Part shown: piece after piece, positions 45,967-54,698 of the stretch
How positions within the stretch are numbered: the first letter of the stretch is position 1
How the letters are laid out: each line of letters starts with the position of its first letter
Assembly: GCA_002304505.1 (NCBI GenBank)
Contig: NCEH01000006.1
Span: forward strand, 1 to 64,000
Source of the DNA: Rhizobiales bacterium 32-66-11
Lineage (GTDB): Bacteria; Pseudomonadota; Alphaproteobacteria; Rhizobiales; Xanthobacteraceae
Length of the DNA: 64,000 nt
Direction of reading: 5' to 3'
Translations under genes and position numbers: made by a program
Notes under the pieces: model-generated
Databases searched by the model: none
What the model saw: only the letters and a program-made list of their open reading frames with translations
Told to the model about the DNA's origin: nothing

Positions 45967-47156
45967 ACGCGCACCCGCTCCGGCCCGACCGTCCGCTGCG
46001 CATCGCGCTGCTCGCCCATTCCACCAATCCGCGCGGCGGGGTGGTGCATGCGCTGGAACTGGGGGATGCGCTCGCGCGCCTCGGCCATAAGGTGGTCGTG
46101 CATGCCCCCGACGCCAAAGGCACCGGCTTCTTCCGCGAAACCCTGTGCCGCACCCTGAGCATCCCCGCCTCCCCCGTGGGCGCCGACATGACGGAGATGG
46201 TGCGCATCCGCGTCGCGGATTATGTCCGCCATTTCGAAGACCCGGCACACCGCGCCTTCGACATCTTCCACGCCCAGGACGGCATTTCCGGCAATGCGCT
46301 GGCGACCCTGAAGGAACAAGGCCTCATCCGCGCCTTCGCCCGTACCGTGCACCATGTGGACACCTTCGCCGATCGCGCGCTGATGGCGCTTCAGACCCGC
46401 GCCATGGTGCACGCCGACCGCCTGCTGGTGGTGAGCCGCACCTGGCAGCAGGAGCTTTCCGCCCGGCTCGGCCGGCGCGCCGATATCGTCGGCAACGGCG
46501 TCGATACCGCCCGCTTCTCCCCCGTGCCCGATGGGCGGGAGGACGCCCTGCGCGCCCGCCTCGGGCTCGGCGCTGGGCCTGTCTTCCTCGCGGTCGGCGG
46601 GGTGGAGGCGCGCAAGAACAGCGTGCGGCTGCTGGACGCCTTCGCCCGCGTTCACGCGCAGATTCCCGCGGCTCAATTGGTGATCGCGGGCGGCGCCTCG
46701 CTGCTGGACCATCACAGCGAGCAGCACGCCTTCGCGCTTGCGTTAGAACGGCACGCGCTGCCGCAGGGCGCCGTCGTGCGCACCGGCCCGCTGGCGCAGG
46801 CGGACATGCCGGCGCTCTATCGCATCGCCGATACGCTCGCCTTCCCCTCGCTGAAGGAGGGCTTCGGCCTCGTGGTGCTCGAGGCCATGGCGAGCGGCGT
46901 GCCGGTGGTCACCTCGCGCATCGCGCCCTTTACCGAATATCTCGGTGCCGAAGATGTCGCCTGGTGCGACCCGCTGGATGTGGCCTCCATCGCCGCCGCG
47001 CTCGACGCAACGCTCGACGCCGCGACCCGCGCCCGCCTGATCGCGAACGGCGCGCGCATCGCCGCCCGCCACGATTGGGACGGCACCGCGCAGGCCCACC
47101 TTGCCGCCTATGCCCAGCTTATGGCGCCCACCGATCCGGAGCCGATCCATGCCTGA
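45963..47156 (+). CDS. MSMEG_0565-family glycosyltransferase
   Basis: 397 residues, GT4-type GT-B fold. GGVVHALELGDALARLGHKVVVHAP at the N terminus binds the acceptor; the C-terminal domain has VGGVEARKNSVRLLDAF and the E-x7-E motif EGFGLVVLEAMASGVPVVTS that holds the sugar nucleotide. It is present in many, not all, Nit1C clusters. Overlaps the next gene by eight bases. Donor sugar unknown. Confidence 0.87.
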   Translation: MNAHPLRPDRPLRIALLAHSTNPRGGVVHALELGDALARLGHKVVVHAPDAKGTGFFRETLCRTLSIPASPVGADMTEMVRIRVADYVRHFEDPAHRAFDIFHAQDGISGNALATLKEQGLIRAFARTVHHVDTFADRALMALQTRAMVHADRLLVVSRTWQQELSARLGRRADIVGNGVDTARFSPVPDGREDALRARLGLGAGPVFLAVGGVEARKNSVRLLDAFARVHAQIPAAQLVIAGGASLLDHHSEQHAFALALERHALPQGAVVRTGPLAQADMPALYRIADTLAFPSLKEGFGLVVLEAMASGVPVVTSRIAPFTEYLGAEDVAWCDPLDVASIAAALDATLDAATRARLIANGARIAARHDWDGTAQAHLAAYAQLMAPTDPEPIHA

Positions 47157-47436
47157 AATGCGTTTCCACATCCGCTGGCCCGACGGGACGAAGGAGGCCT
47201 GCTATTCGCCCTCCCTCGTCATCAAGGACCATTTCGCCCCCGGCGAAACCTATGCGCTGGCCGATTTCCTCGCGAAAAGCCGCGCGGCGCTGACCACCGC
47301 CAGCGAGCGGGTGCGGGCGAAATACGGGATGCCCTGCTCGCTTGCGCTCGGCCAGCTGGCCCGCATCGAAGCCACCGGCCGCGCCTTTTCAAACCACCCC
47401 GACGCCCGCGTCAGCATCGACGCCTTCGAAGACTGA
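47149..47436 (+). CDS. nitG: MSMEG_0570-family nitrogen starvation protein
   Basis: 95 residues. A compact hypothetical protein of the cluster: MPEMRFHIRWPDGTKEACYSPSLVIKDHFAPGETY carries the family signature, and Cys18 and Tyr19 are in a conserved position. No known catalytic motif. Overlaps the glycosyltransferase gene; nitH starts 13 bases further on. nitG is my mapping to the Pseudomonas naming. Confidence 0.8.
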   Translation: MPEMRFHIRWPDGTKEACYSPSLVIKDHFAPGETYALADFLAKSRAALTTASERVRAKYGMPCSLALGQLARIEATGRAFSNHPDARVSIDAFED

Positions 47437-47449
47437 TCAGAGCCAAGCC

Positions 47450-48730
47450 ATGACAAACGAGACCCTCCCCCACCATAGCGTCGTCGTCATCGGCGGCGGG
47501 CAGGCCGGCCTTTCCGCCAGCTCTTATCTGAGCGAAAGCGGCATCGACCATGTGATCTATGAGAAGCACCGCGTCGCCCATGCCTGGCGCGACCAAAGGT
47601 GGGACAGCTTCTGCCTCGTCACGCCCAACTGGCAGTGCAAGCTGCCGGGCTACGACTATCCCGGCAGCGAGCCGGACGGCTTCATGAAGCGCGACGAGAT
47701 CGTCGCTTATGTGGAGGATTACGCCAAGCGCATCGCCGCCCCGGTGCGCGAGGGCGTCGGCGTCAACCGCCTGTCGCGGCAGGAAGACGGCCGCTTTCTC
47801 GTGGAGGCGGCGGACGGTGCTGTGACGGCGGGCGCGGTGGTGCTGGCGGTGGGCGGCTATCACGTGCCGAACGTGCCGCGCATGGGCGAGCGCCTGCCGG
47901 AAAGCATCGTGCAGGTGCATTCCTCGAAATATCGTCACCCCGGCCAATTGCCCGAAGGCGAGGTGCTGGTGGTGGGCTCGGGCCAATCCGGCTGCCAGAT
48001 CGCCGAGGACCTGCACCTCGCCGGGCGCAAGGTGCATCTCGTCACCGGCAGCGCGCCCCGCTGCCCGCGCGTTTATCGCGGCCGCGACAGCGTGGACTGG
48101 CTCGCCGACCTCGGCCAATACGACCTGCCGGTGGAGAACCATCCGCTGAAGGAAAAGGTGCGCAAGAAGGCGAACCATTATCTCACCGGCCGCGACGGCG
48201 GGCGCGACATTGATTTGCGCCGCTTCGCGCTGGAGGGCATGCAGCTCTACGGCCGGCTGGAAGCGATCAGCGGCGGGCGCCTGCAATTCCGCGACGACCT
48301 CAAGCAGAATCTCGATTCCGCCGACGCGGTCTATAACGGCATCTGCGGCCTGATCGACAAGCACATCGCGGAGAACAGGATCGAGGCGCCGGCGGGCCCC
48401 CATTACAGCCCGCTCTGGCAGCCGGGTGCGCCGGTGCGCGAGCTTGATCCCGTGGCGGCGGGCATCACGTCGGTGATCTGGGCCACGGGCTTTCATTCCG
48501 ACTGGTCGTGGGTGGACCTGCCGGTGTTCGACGGCGCCGGCTATCCCACCCACAAGCGCGGCGTCACCAGCATGGACGGGCTCTATGTGCTCGGCCTGCC
48601 GTGGTTGCATTCCTGGGGCTCGGGGCGGTTCGTGGGGGTCGGGCGCGATGCCGCCTATCTTGCCGCGCGCATCGGCGAGCATCTCGGCGTGCGGCGGCGC
48701 GGGCCGGTGAAATTAGACGTGGCGGTGTGA
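47450..48730 (+). CDS. nitH: MSMEG_0569-family flavin-dependent oxidoreductase
   Basis: 426 residues. FAD motif VVVIGGGQAGLSASSYLSESG (11-31) and a second, NADPH-type motif VLVVGSGQSGCQIAEDLHLAG, with the W/Y-rich SWVDLPVF and LYVLGLPWLHSWGSGRFVGVGRDA at the C terminus, as in flavin monooxygenase-like enzymes. It would oxygenate or oxidise the cluster product, or use its peroxyflavin. Last of the recognised Nit1C genes. Confidence 0.88.
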   Translation: MTNETLPHHSVVVIGGGQAGLSASSYLSESGIDHVIYEKHRVAHAWRDQRWDSFCLVTPNWQCKLPGYDYPGSEPDGFMKRDEIVAYVEDYAKRIAAPVREGVGVNRLSRQEDGRFLVEAADGAVTAGAVVLAVGGYHVPNVPRMGERLPESIVQVHSSKYRHPGQLPEGEVLVVGSGQSGCQIAEDLHLAGRKVHLVTGSAPRCPRVYRGRDSVDWLADLGQYDLPVENHPLKEKVRKKANHYLTGRDGGRDIDLRRFALEGMQLYGRLEAISGGRLQFRDDLKQNLDSADAVYNGICGLIDKHIAENRIEAPAGPHYSPLWQPGAPVRELDPVAAGITSVIWATGFHSDWSWVDLPVFDGAGYPTHKRGVTSMDGLYVLGLPWLHSWGSGRFVGVGRDAAYLAARIGEHLGVRRRGPVKLDVAV

Positions 48731-48753
48731 GCGACGCGGCACGGAGACCCCTC

Positions 48754-49656
48754 ATGAGCCTCGCCTTCCGCCTGCCCTCCGCGGCCAGCCTCCTGCCGGC
48801 CGGCCTGTCCCTGCCCACCTTCCGCGCGAGCGACCCGCTGGCCGAGCCGATCCGCCTCGGCATGCCGCATCTCGCCTATGGCGGCCTTTCGGAAACCTGG
48901 CTGCTGAAGGAATTGGGCCATCGCCACTGGCTGCTTCTCGCCCGTGGCGCCGGGCGCGAGGTGCCGGATTTCCGCGATGCCGATGGCGCGACCGTCTATG
49001 CCGCCTTCATCGCGGTGCAGGTGACGGACGCGGCGCTGGGCGCGTTCCGCGAGCATGACAGCCTCGTGCTGCGCTCGCGCCTGGAGCGCATCTCGCGCAC
49101 CCAATTCGCCAGCCGCCACGAATTGCTGCGCGACGGCACCCCCATGGGCCACGTGGAGATGACGTCCGTGTTCGTGAAGCGCAAGGAGAAGGGAAAAAAC
49201 CGGGCGCTTGCGCGGGTCGGTCTCCCGGGCTTTTCCGCGCCCGCGGCCAAGCCGGGCCTCGCCGGCACCGCCGCGCTTGCCGCCACCATCCGCGCCGGAC
49301 GGTTCGCGCAGCATTTCGGTTTTGCGAACGCGGACGGGGAGAGCGGCACCGCGCTCACCGTCCGCCCTTGTCCCTCGCAGGATTTCAACGGCGCCGACTT
49401 TCTTTATTTCGCGTCCTTCCAGGCGTTCGTGGACCGGGCGGAATGGGAGGCGATGGACGCCCCCGCCGGCCTCTTCACGGTGGCGCGGGACATGGTGTTC
49501 CATTCCAACGTGGAGATCGGCGACGCGGTGCGCATCACGGTGAAGGCACAGCGGGCGGAGGGCGACCAGCTGCTGCATTGGTGCGTGCTCACCCGCGCGG
49601 CGGACGGCGCCCGCCTCGCCGACATCTTCACCCGCCGCGCGCCTGCGCCGTGCTGA
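48754..49656 (+). CDS. LnmK-like (Pnap_2097 family) double hot-dog protein
   Basis: 300 residues. Two hot-dog halves. The stretch DFNGADFLYFASFQAFVDRAEWEAM matches the corresponding region of the leinamycin enzyme LnmK, which loads and decarboxylates methylmalonyl-CoA. The N-terminal half has RLGMPHLAYGGLSETWLLKELG and VYAAFIAVQV, whose Tyr82 lies where I recall the acyl-tyrosine (Tyr62) of LnmK. It starts 23 bases after nitH, so it likely belongs to the same operon and may act on an acyl-CoA or acyl-carrier substrate. Function inferred from family resemblance only. Confidence 0.68.
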   Translation: MSLAFRLPSAASLLPAGLSLPTFRASDPLAEPIRLGMPHLAYGGLSETWLLKELGHRHWLLLARGAGREVPDFRDADGATVYAAFIAVQVTDAALGAFREHDSLVLRSRLERISRTQFASRHELLRDGTPMGHVEMTSVFVKRKEKGKNRALARVGLPGFSAPAAKPGLAGTAALAATIRAGRFAQHFGFANADGESGTALTVRPCPSQDFNGADFLYFASFQAFVDRAEWEAMDAPAGLFTVARDMVFHSNVEIGDAVRITVKAQRAEGDQLLHWCVLTRAADGARLADIFTRRAPAPC

Positions 49657-49753
49657 ATGCGCGGGTCCCGCGCATTTCGTGCTTGAACTGAGCCCCCGGA
49701 AACTGGTGGAAGGGGGCGCGCCTCAGGCGCGGGTTCACGCACGGAGTTGCCAC

Positions 49754-50986
49754 ATGAGCGCAGAGGAGCGCGGCGCGTTGCCGCTTGAGGGCATCAAGGT
49801 TCTCGACCTGTCGCGCATCCTCGCGGGGCCATGGTGCGCCATGGTGCTCGGCGATCTCGGCGCCGACGTGATCAAGGTGGAGCATCCCGGCCGCGGCGAC
49901 GATACGCGGGACTGGGGTGTGCGCACCGCAGGGTCCAATACCTCCTATTTCGACAGCGTGAACCGCAACAAGCGCTCCATCGGCGTCGATCTCGCAACCC
50001 CGGAAGGGCTCGCCATCGTCAAGGCGCTGGCGCGCGACAGCGACGTGGTGGTGCAGAATTTCAAGACCGGCGGCGCCGAAAAGCTCGGCCTCGGCTACGA
50101 GCAGCTGCGCGCGGAAAACCCGCGCCTGATCTATTGCTCCATCGCGGGCTATGATTCCCGCGGGCCGGAAGCGAGCCGGCCGGGCTATGATCTCGTGGTG
50201 CAGGGCGAGACCGGGCTCATGGCACTCAATGGCGAGCCCGGCCGCCCGCCGCTGAAGTTCGGCGTCGCGGCGGTGGATCTGTTCACGGGCCAATATGCCG
50301 CCCAGGCGGTGCTCGCCGCGCTCTATGCCCGCGAGCGCACCGGGCAGGGCCGCGAGGTGGAACTCGCGCTCTATGATTGCGGCATCGCGCTGACCTCCTA
50401 TTACGGCCTGGAGGCCCTGGCGCGGCAGGCGGACCTGCCGCCGGTGGGCAATGCCCATCCTTCCATCGTGCCCTATGGCGTGTTCCCCACCATGGACGGG
50501 CCGATCGTGATGACGGTGGGCAACAATGCCCAGTACCGGCGCTTCTGCGAAAACGTCATCCAGCGCATGGACCTGTTCGAGGACCCGCGCTTCGCCACCA
50601 ATCTCGACCGGGCGCGCAGCCGGGCGATCCTGATTCCCCTGGTGGAAGCGGAACTCTCCCGCTGGCACCGGCCGGAGCTTTTGGCGCGCCTGGAAGAGGC
50701 TGGCATTCCCTGCGGCGAGGTCTTGGGCCTGCATACGGCGCTGACCTCCGAGCGGGCGCGCGCGGCCGGCCTCGTGGTCCACGCGCAGGACGTGCGGCAC
50801 ACCGAGGACGAAGGGGAGACCAGCGCCCAGGTCCTCGCCCCGCCGTACCGGCTCGATGGGGAACGCGTGCCGGTGCGCCGCATGCCGCCGGGGCTCGGAT
50901 CTTCCAGCGCCGCCCTGCTGGCCGAGCGGCTCGGCTATGGCGCGCCGGAGCTGGAAGCGCTCACCGCCAAGGGCGTGATCCGCTGA
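49754..50986 (+). CDS. CaiB/BaiF-family (class III) CoA transferase
   Basis: 410 residues. LEGIKVLDLSRILAGPWCAMVLGDLGADVIKVE opens the family fold; the catalytic aspartate is Asp146 in SRPGYDLVVQGETG. RNKRSIGVDL and the AVDLFTGQYA segment also fit. It should move CoA between carboxylic acids. It begins 97 bases after the LnmK-like gene in the same direction; being next to an acyl-handling protein suggests a linked acyl-CoA step, but membership of the nit operon is uncertain. Confidence 0.87.
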   Translation: MSAEERGALPLEGIKVLDLSRILAGPWCAMVLGDLGADVIKVEHPGRGDDTRDWGVRTAGSNTSYFDSVNRNKRSIGVDLATPEGLAIVKALARDSDVVVQNFKTGGAEKLGLGYEQLRAENPRLIYCSIAGYDSRGPEASRPGYDLVVQGETGLMALNGEPGRPPLKFGVAAVDLFTGQYAAQAVLAALYARERTGQGREVELALYDCGIALTSYYGLEALARQADLPPVGNAHPSIVPYGVFPTMDGPIVMTVGNNAQYRRFCENVIQRMDLFEDPRFATNLDRARSRAILIPLVEAELSRWHRPELLARLEEAGIPCGEVLGLHTALTSERARAAGLVVHAQDVRHTEDEGETSAQVLAPPYRLDGERVPVRRMPPGLGSSSAALLAERLGYGAPELEALTAKGVIR

Positions 50987-51194
50987 GCGCCTGACCCGCA
51001 CGGGCGCGGCGGGCCGCCAAGCCCCGCCGTTCCAGCCCGCTGCTCCAGCCTCACACAAGCCATCGGGCCTTATCTGCCATCCGTCATCCGATTGAACGGT
51101 TGGCGGAGGCCCAGATGCAAGTGATCTCCAGGAGACCCCGGACCAAGGCTGAAGGCCACACCCGCGCACCGGGTACGGGCCGGGACAGGGCAGG

Positions 51195-51614
51195 ATGAAG
51201 GTCGTCATCCTCGCCGGCGGCCGCGGCTCGCGGCTCGCCATGGACACTTTGCGCGCGCATCCCTCGCGGCGAGATCTGAGCCTCCGGCCAGGCGCCGTGG
51301 AAGGCGTGACCCCGCTCCGCGCCCGCAGCGCCCCACCGGCGCGCCTCACCGGCACCGAGCGGGACGCCGCGTTAGCGCCCCTCCTGTCACCGACCCGGGC
51401 TGGAAACCACCATCCCCACGCAGCGGACATGCTCATCCGGCTCACCGCTCCCGCCGCACGCCTCCTCGGGAGGCGGACGCCGCCGCGCGTGCGGGGCACG
51501 CACACCCGGACCGTCGACCGATCCCGCACCCCGACGATGCCCACCGACGTGCGCGCCGACATGCGCGTTTCCTGCCCCGCGCAGATCGCCTGCCATGAGG
51601 ATTTCCGCCCATGA
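51195..51614 (+). pseudogene. Remnant of a sugar-1-phosphate nucleotidyltransferase (RfbF-like) start
   Basis: The frame begins MKVVILAGGRGSRLAMDT, the nucleotide-binding start of glucose-1-phosphate cytidylyl- and related nucleotidyltransferases. After about 15 codons all resemblance is lost; the rest of the 139 residues is Arg/Pro/Thr-rich and looks non-coding. The stop overlaps the next gene (ATGA). Together with the gap from 50987 this makes 624 bases without a full gene. I read it as the scar of a deletion in a nucleotide-sugar operon. A chance similarity is possible. Confidence 0.4.
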
Positions 51615-52846
51615 CGCCCGGACATTGCCGCTTCTGCGACACGCCGCTGCGCCAGCGCTTCGTCGATCTCGGCGAGATGCCGCTGGCCAATTCCTATGTG
51701 CCGGAGAACCGGCGCGACGCGAAGGAGGCGCGCTATCCGCTGCGCGCCAGCGTGTGCCCGTCCTGCCGCCTGGTCCAGGCGGACGCTTTCGTGGAGCCGA
51801 AGGACATCTTCAGCGACTACGCCTATTTCTCCTCCTATAGCGACTCTTGGGTCGCCCACGCCCAACGCTTCGCCGCATACGCCAGCGCGCGCTTCGGCCT
51901 GACCCGCACGTCGCAGGTGGTGGAGGTGGCGAGCAATGACGGCTATCTGCTGCGCCATTTCATTGCCGCCGGCATCCCCGCCCTCGGCATCGAGCCGGCT
52001 GCGAACGTGGCGCAGGCGGCACGCGCGGCGGGCGTCCCCACGGAAACCCGCTTCTTCGGCGCGGACGTGGCCGTGGGCCTTGCGGCGCGCGGCTATCGGG
52101 CTGACCTGCTGGTCGCCAACAACGTGCTCGCCCATGTACCGGACATCAATGATTTCGTCGCCGGCCTCGCGCGCCTGGTGAAGGCGGACGGGGTGGTGAG
52201 CGTCGAATTCCCCCATCTGCTGCGGCTCATCGAAAGCGTGCAGTTCGACACCATCTATCACGAGCATTTCTATTATCTGTCGCTGCTGGCGGTGGAGAAG
52301 ATCTTCGCTGCGCACAAGCTGAAAGTCTTCGACGTCCAGGAATGGCCGACCCATGGCGGCAGCCTGCGGGTGCTCGCCTGCCCGGCCGCCTCCCAGTCCC
52401 ATGCGCAGACGCCCGGCGTCGCCAAGGTGCGCGCGGACGAAGCCGCCGCCGGCTTCGAGGCGGACGCAGTCTACGACAGCTTCCAGGAGCGCATCGCGCC
52501 GATCCGCGCCGGACTTCATGCTTTCCTTCATCAGGCCCATAATGAAGGCAAGCATGTCGTGGCCTATGGCGCCGCCGCCAAAGGCAACACGCTGCTGAAC
52601 TTCTGCGGCGTCGGACCCGGCCAGATCGATTATGTGGTGGACCGCAATCCCCACAAGCAGGGCCATCTGCTGCCCGGCAGCCACCTGCCCATCCATGCGC
52701 CCGAAAAGCTGGCGCAGACGAAGCCGGATTTCGTGCTGATCCTGCCCTGGAACATCAAGAACGAGGTGATGGCCACGAATGCCCGGGTGCGCGACTGGGG
52801 CGGACGCTTCGTGGTGGCGGTGCCGGATCTCGCGGTCCTGCCATGA
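51611..52846 (+). CDS. SAM-dependent sugar C-methyltransferase
   Basis: 411 residues, three domains. An N-terminal zinc-binding part with Cys6-x2-Cys9 and Cys49-x2-Cys52 (CRFC, CPSC), a SAM-binding core (QVVEVASNDGYLLRHF, about 102-117) and a C-terminal domain with EFPHLLRLIESVQFDTIYHEHFYYLS and VVAYGAAAKGNTLLN. This is the layout of NovU/TylC3-type enzymes that methylate a carbon of a 4-keto nucleotide sugar. Coupled by ATGA overlaps to both neighbours. It implies a branched deoxysugar. Confidence 0.88.
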   Translation: MTPGHCRFCDTPLRQRFVDLGEMPLANSYVPENRRDAKEARYPLRASVCPSCRLVQADAFVEPKDIFSDYAYFSSYSDSWVAHAQRFAAYASARFGLTRTSQVVEVASNDGYLLRHFIAAGIPALGIEPAANVAQAARAAGVPTETRFFGADVAVGLAARGYRADLLVANNVLAHVPDINDFVAGLARLVKADGVVSVEFPHLLRLIESVQFDTIYHEHFYYLSLLAVEKIFAAHKLKVFDVQEWPTHGGSLRVLACPAASQSHAQTPGVAKVRADEAAAGFEADAVYDSFQERIAPIRAGLHAFLHQAHNEGKHVVAYGAAAKGNTLLNFCGVGPGQIDYVVDRNPHKQGHLLPGSHLPIHAPEKLAQTKPDFVLILPWNIKNEVMATNARVRDWGGRFVVAVPDLAVLP

Positions 52847-53373
52847 AGATCACGCCCACCGCCATCGCCGGCGTCATGCAGGTGCAGGTGGACCCGCATG
52901 CCGATGCGCGCGGCCTGTTCGCGCGCACCTTCTGCACGGATTCCTTCGCCGCCCATGGGCTCGCGACGTCTTTTCCCCAGGCGAGCACCTCCTGGAACCC
53001 CCATTGCGGTACCCTGCGGGGGCTGCATCTTCAGGGGGAGCCGAAGGGGGAAGCCAAGCTGGTGCGCGCCACGCGCGGGCGCGTGTTCGACGTCGCCGTG
53101 GACCTGCGCCCGGCCTCGCCCACTTACCTGGCCTGGACCGGGCTTGAGCTCGATTCCGCGCGCCGCAACGCAATCTATATTCCCGAAGGCGTCGCCCACG
53201 GCTTCCTGACCCTGGAGCCGGGCTGCGAGGTCTTTTACCAGATGTCGCAGACCTACGATGCCGGTCTTGCGCGCACGTTCCGCTGGGACGATCCGGCCTT
53301 TGCCATCGCCTGGCCCGCCGTCCCCCGCATCATCTCCTCCAAGGACGCCACGGCGCGGGAGCTATGCTTATGA
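52843..53373 (+). CDS. dTDP-4-dehydrorhamnose 3,5-epimerase family protein
   Basis: 176 residues, RmlC cupin. The catalytic histidine is His62 in GTLRGLHLQ, and YIPEGVAHGFLTLEPG is the family substrate-site block. Its pairing with a C-methyltransferase suggests a 4-keto sugar bound to CDP or dTDP rather than plain rhamnose, as no rmlA, rmlB or rmlD is present. Overlaps its neighbours at both ends. Confidence 0.86.
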   Translation: MKITPTAIAGVMQVQVDPHADARGLFARTFCTDSFAAHGLATSFPQASTSWNPHCGTLRGLHLQGEPKGEAKLVRATRGRVFDVAVDLRPASPTYLAWTGLELDSARRNAIYIPEGVAHGFLTLEPGCEVFYQMSQTYDAGLARTFRWDDPAFAIAWPAVPRIISSKDATARELCL

Positions 53374-54683
53374 ATTTTCCCGGACATCTGAACCTCACGA
53401 CGCCCGCGACCCAGCCTGTGGATGCGCCCGCCGACGCCGGCAGCCAGCCGATCCTCAGCCTGTGCATCCCGACTTATAACCGCGCGCCGTTCCTGGACTA
53501 TTTGCTGACGAGCCTCGCCCGCGACTGCGCCTTCGCCTTCCCCTTCGAGGTCGTGGTCTCGGACAATGCCTCCACCGACGACACGGCGGAGGTCATCGCC
53601 CGGCATCTGGAGGGCGGACTTGCGCTGTCCTACTTCCGGCAGGAGGAAAACAAAGGCGGCATGCCGAACCTCATGACCGCCTTCCGGCGCGCGCGCGGGC
53701 GCTATGTCATGTATCTCGCCGACGATGACCTGATTGATGCCCCGGCGCTGGCGGACACCATCGATTATCTGCGCGCCAATCCTGAGATCCGCGCCTGCTA
53801 TACGCCGTGGGAACTCTATGATGACGTGACCAAGCAGCCGGGACCGATGTTCTTCGACCTGCCGGAGGATTTCGTCATCCATCCCGGCCAGGAACTGGAT
53901 CTGCTCGGGCACATCATCAACACCCATATCTTCCCGGAAACCGTGATCTATCGGGCGGATGCGGTGCGCGACATCTCCAGCGACGCGCGCTTCTGCTATT
54001 GGGCGTTCAGCTATCTCGCCCATGTGGTGCAGCACGGGCCGGTGGCGTTCCGCCGCAAGCATTATTATCGCTCCGTCACCGCCAGCTCGGTGGCGGTCCG
54101 CACCCAGGCCGGCCACGAGCAGGCCATGAGCGATTGGGACAGCTATCGCGGCGGCCTCGAATATTTCGTCTATGCCCTGCTGCGCCGCGCCGGCACCGCG
54201 CTGAGCCTGGAGCACAAGCGCGCGTTCCGCGACATGATCGACATCTTCATCGAGACCCGCATGCAAGTGGCGCTGCGGCTCTGGCTGGGGCGGGGCGATT
54301 TCCTGCGCGCCTATGAACTGATCTGCCGCATCCATTATCTCGACCCCAAGGGGGTCGGCACGATCGACCAGGTCGAGAAGCTGCCGCTGCTGATCCTCGC
54401 CCAGACCTTGGCGCGGTTGGCCAATGGCATCGCGGGGCTGGACCGCATCCAGCTCGACGGGGTCGAGGATGGCCCGTCGGTCGCCGGCCTGCTGCGGGAG
54501 ATGGGGTTGGAGCGGCGCATCCTGGTGAGTCCGGCCGTGCCCACTCTCGATCCGGCGGCGAAGCGCTCCAGCCTTGTGTTCATTCGCAATGAAGACGCGC
54601 GCCAGCGCTTTCTCGACGACGGCTATCTGCCGGGGCTGATCGTGAGCGAGCGCGAATTGCAGGGCGGCATCCTGCTCGGCTGA
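53370..54683 (+). CDS. Family 2 glycosyltransferase
   Basis: 437 residues from ATG 53370, overlapping the epimerase stop (ATGA); an ATG at 53364 is also in frame. GT-A fold: SLCIPTYNRAPFLDYLL (about 30-46), VVVSDNASTDDT and the metal-binding DDD of YLADDDLID (118-120). After about 260 residues an alpha-helical region follows (FVYALLRRAGTALSLEHKRAF) that may bind the acceptor. No membrane segment. Confidence 0.86.
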   Translation: MNFPGHLNLTTPATQPVDAPADAGSQPILSLCIPTYNRAPFLDYLLTSLARDCAFAFPFEVVVSDNASTDDTAEVIARHLEGGLALSYFRQEENKGGMPNLMTAFRRARGRYVMYLADDDLIDAPALADTIDYLRANPEIRACYTPWELYDDVTKQPGPMFFDLPEDFVIHPGQELDLLGHIINTHIFPETVIYRADAVRDISSDARFCYWAFSYLAHVVQHGPVAFRRKHYYRSVTASSVAVRTQAGHEQAMSDWDSYRGGLEYFVYALLRRAGTALSLEHKRAFRDMIDIFIETRMQVALRLWLGRGDFLRAYELICRIHYLDPKGVGTIDQVEKLPLLILAQTLARLANGIAGLDRIQLDGVEDGPSVAGLLREMGLERRILVSPAVPTLDPAAKRSSLVFIRNEDARQRFLDDGYLPGLIVSERELQGGILLG

Positions 54684-54698
54684 GCAGGACCGGCGGCC

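Noticed and set aside
49628..52696. 1022-codon minus-strand open frame across the CoA transferase and methyltransferase
   Set aside because: It crosses two well-supported plus-strand genes and the intergenic remnant, with no recognisable motif.
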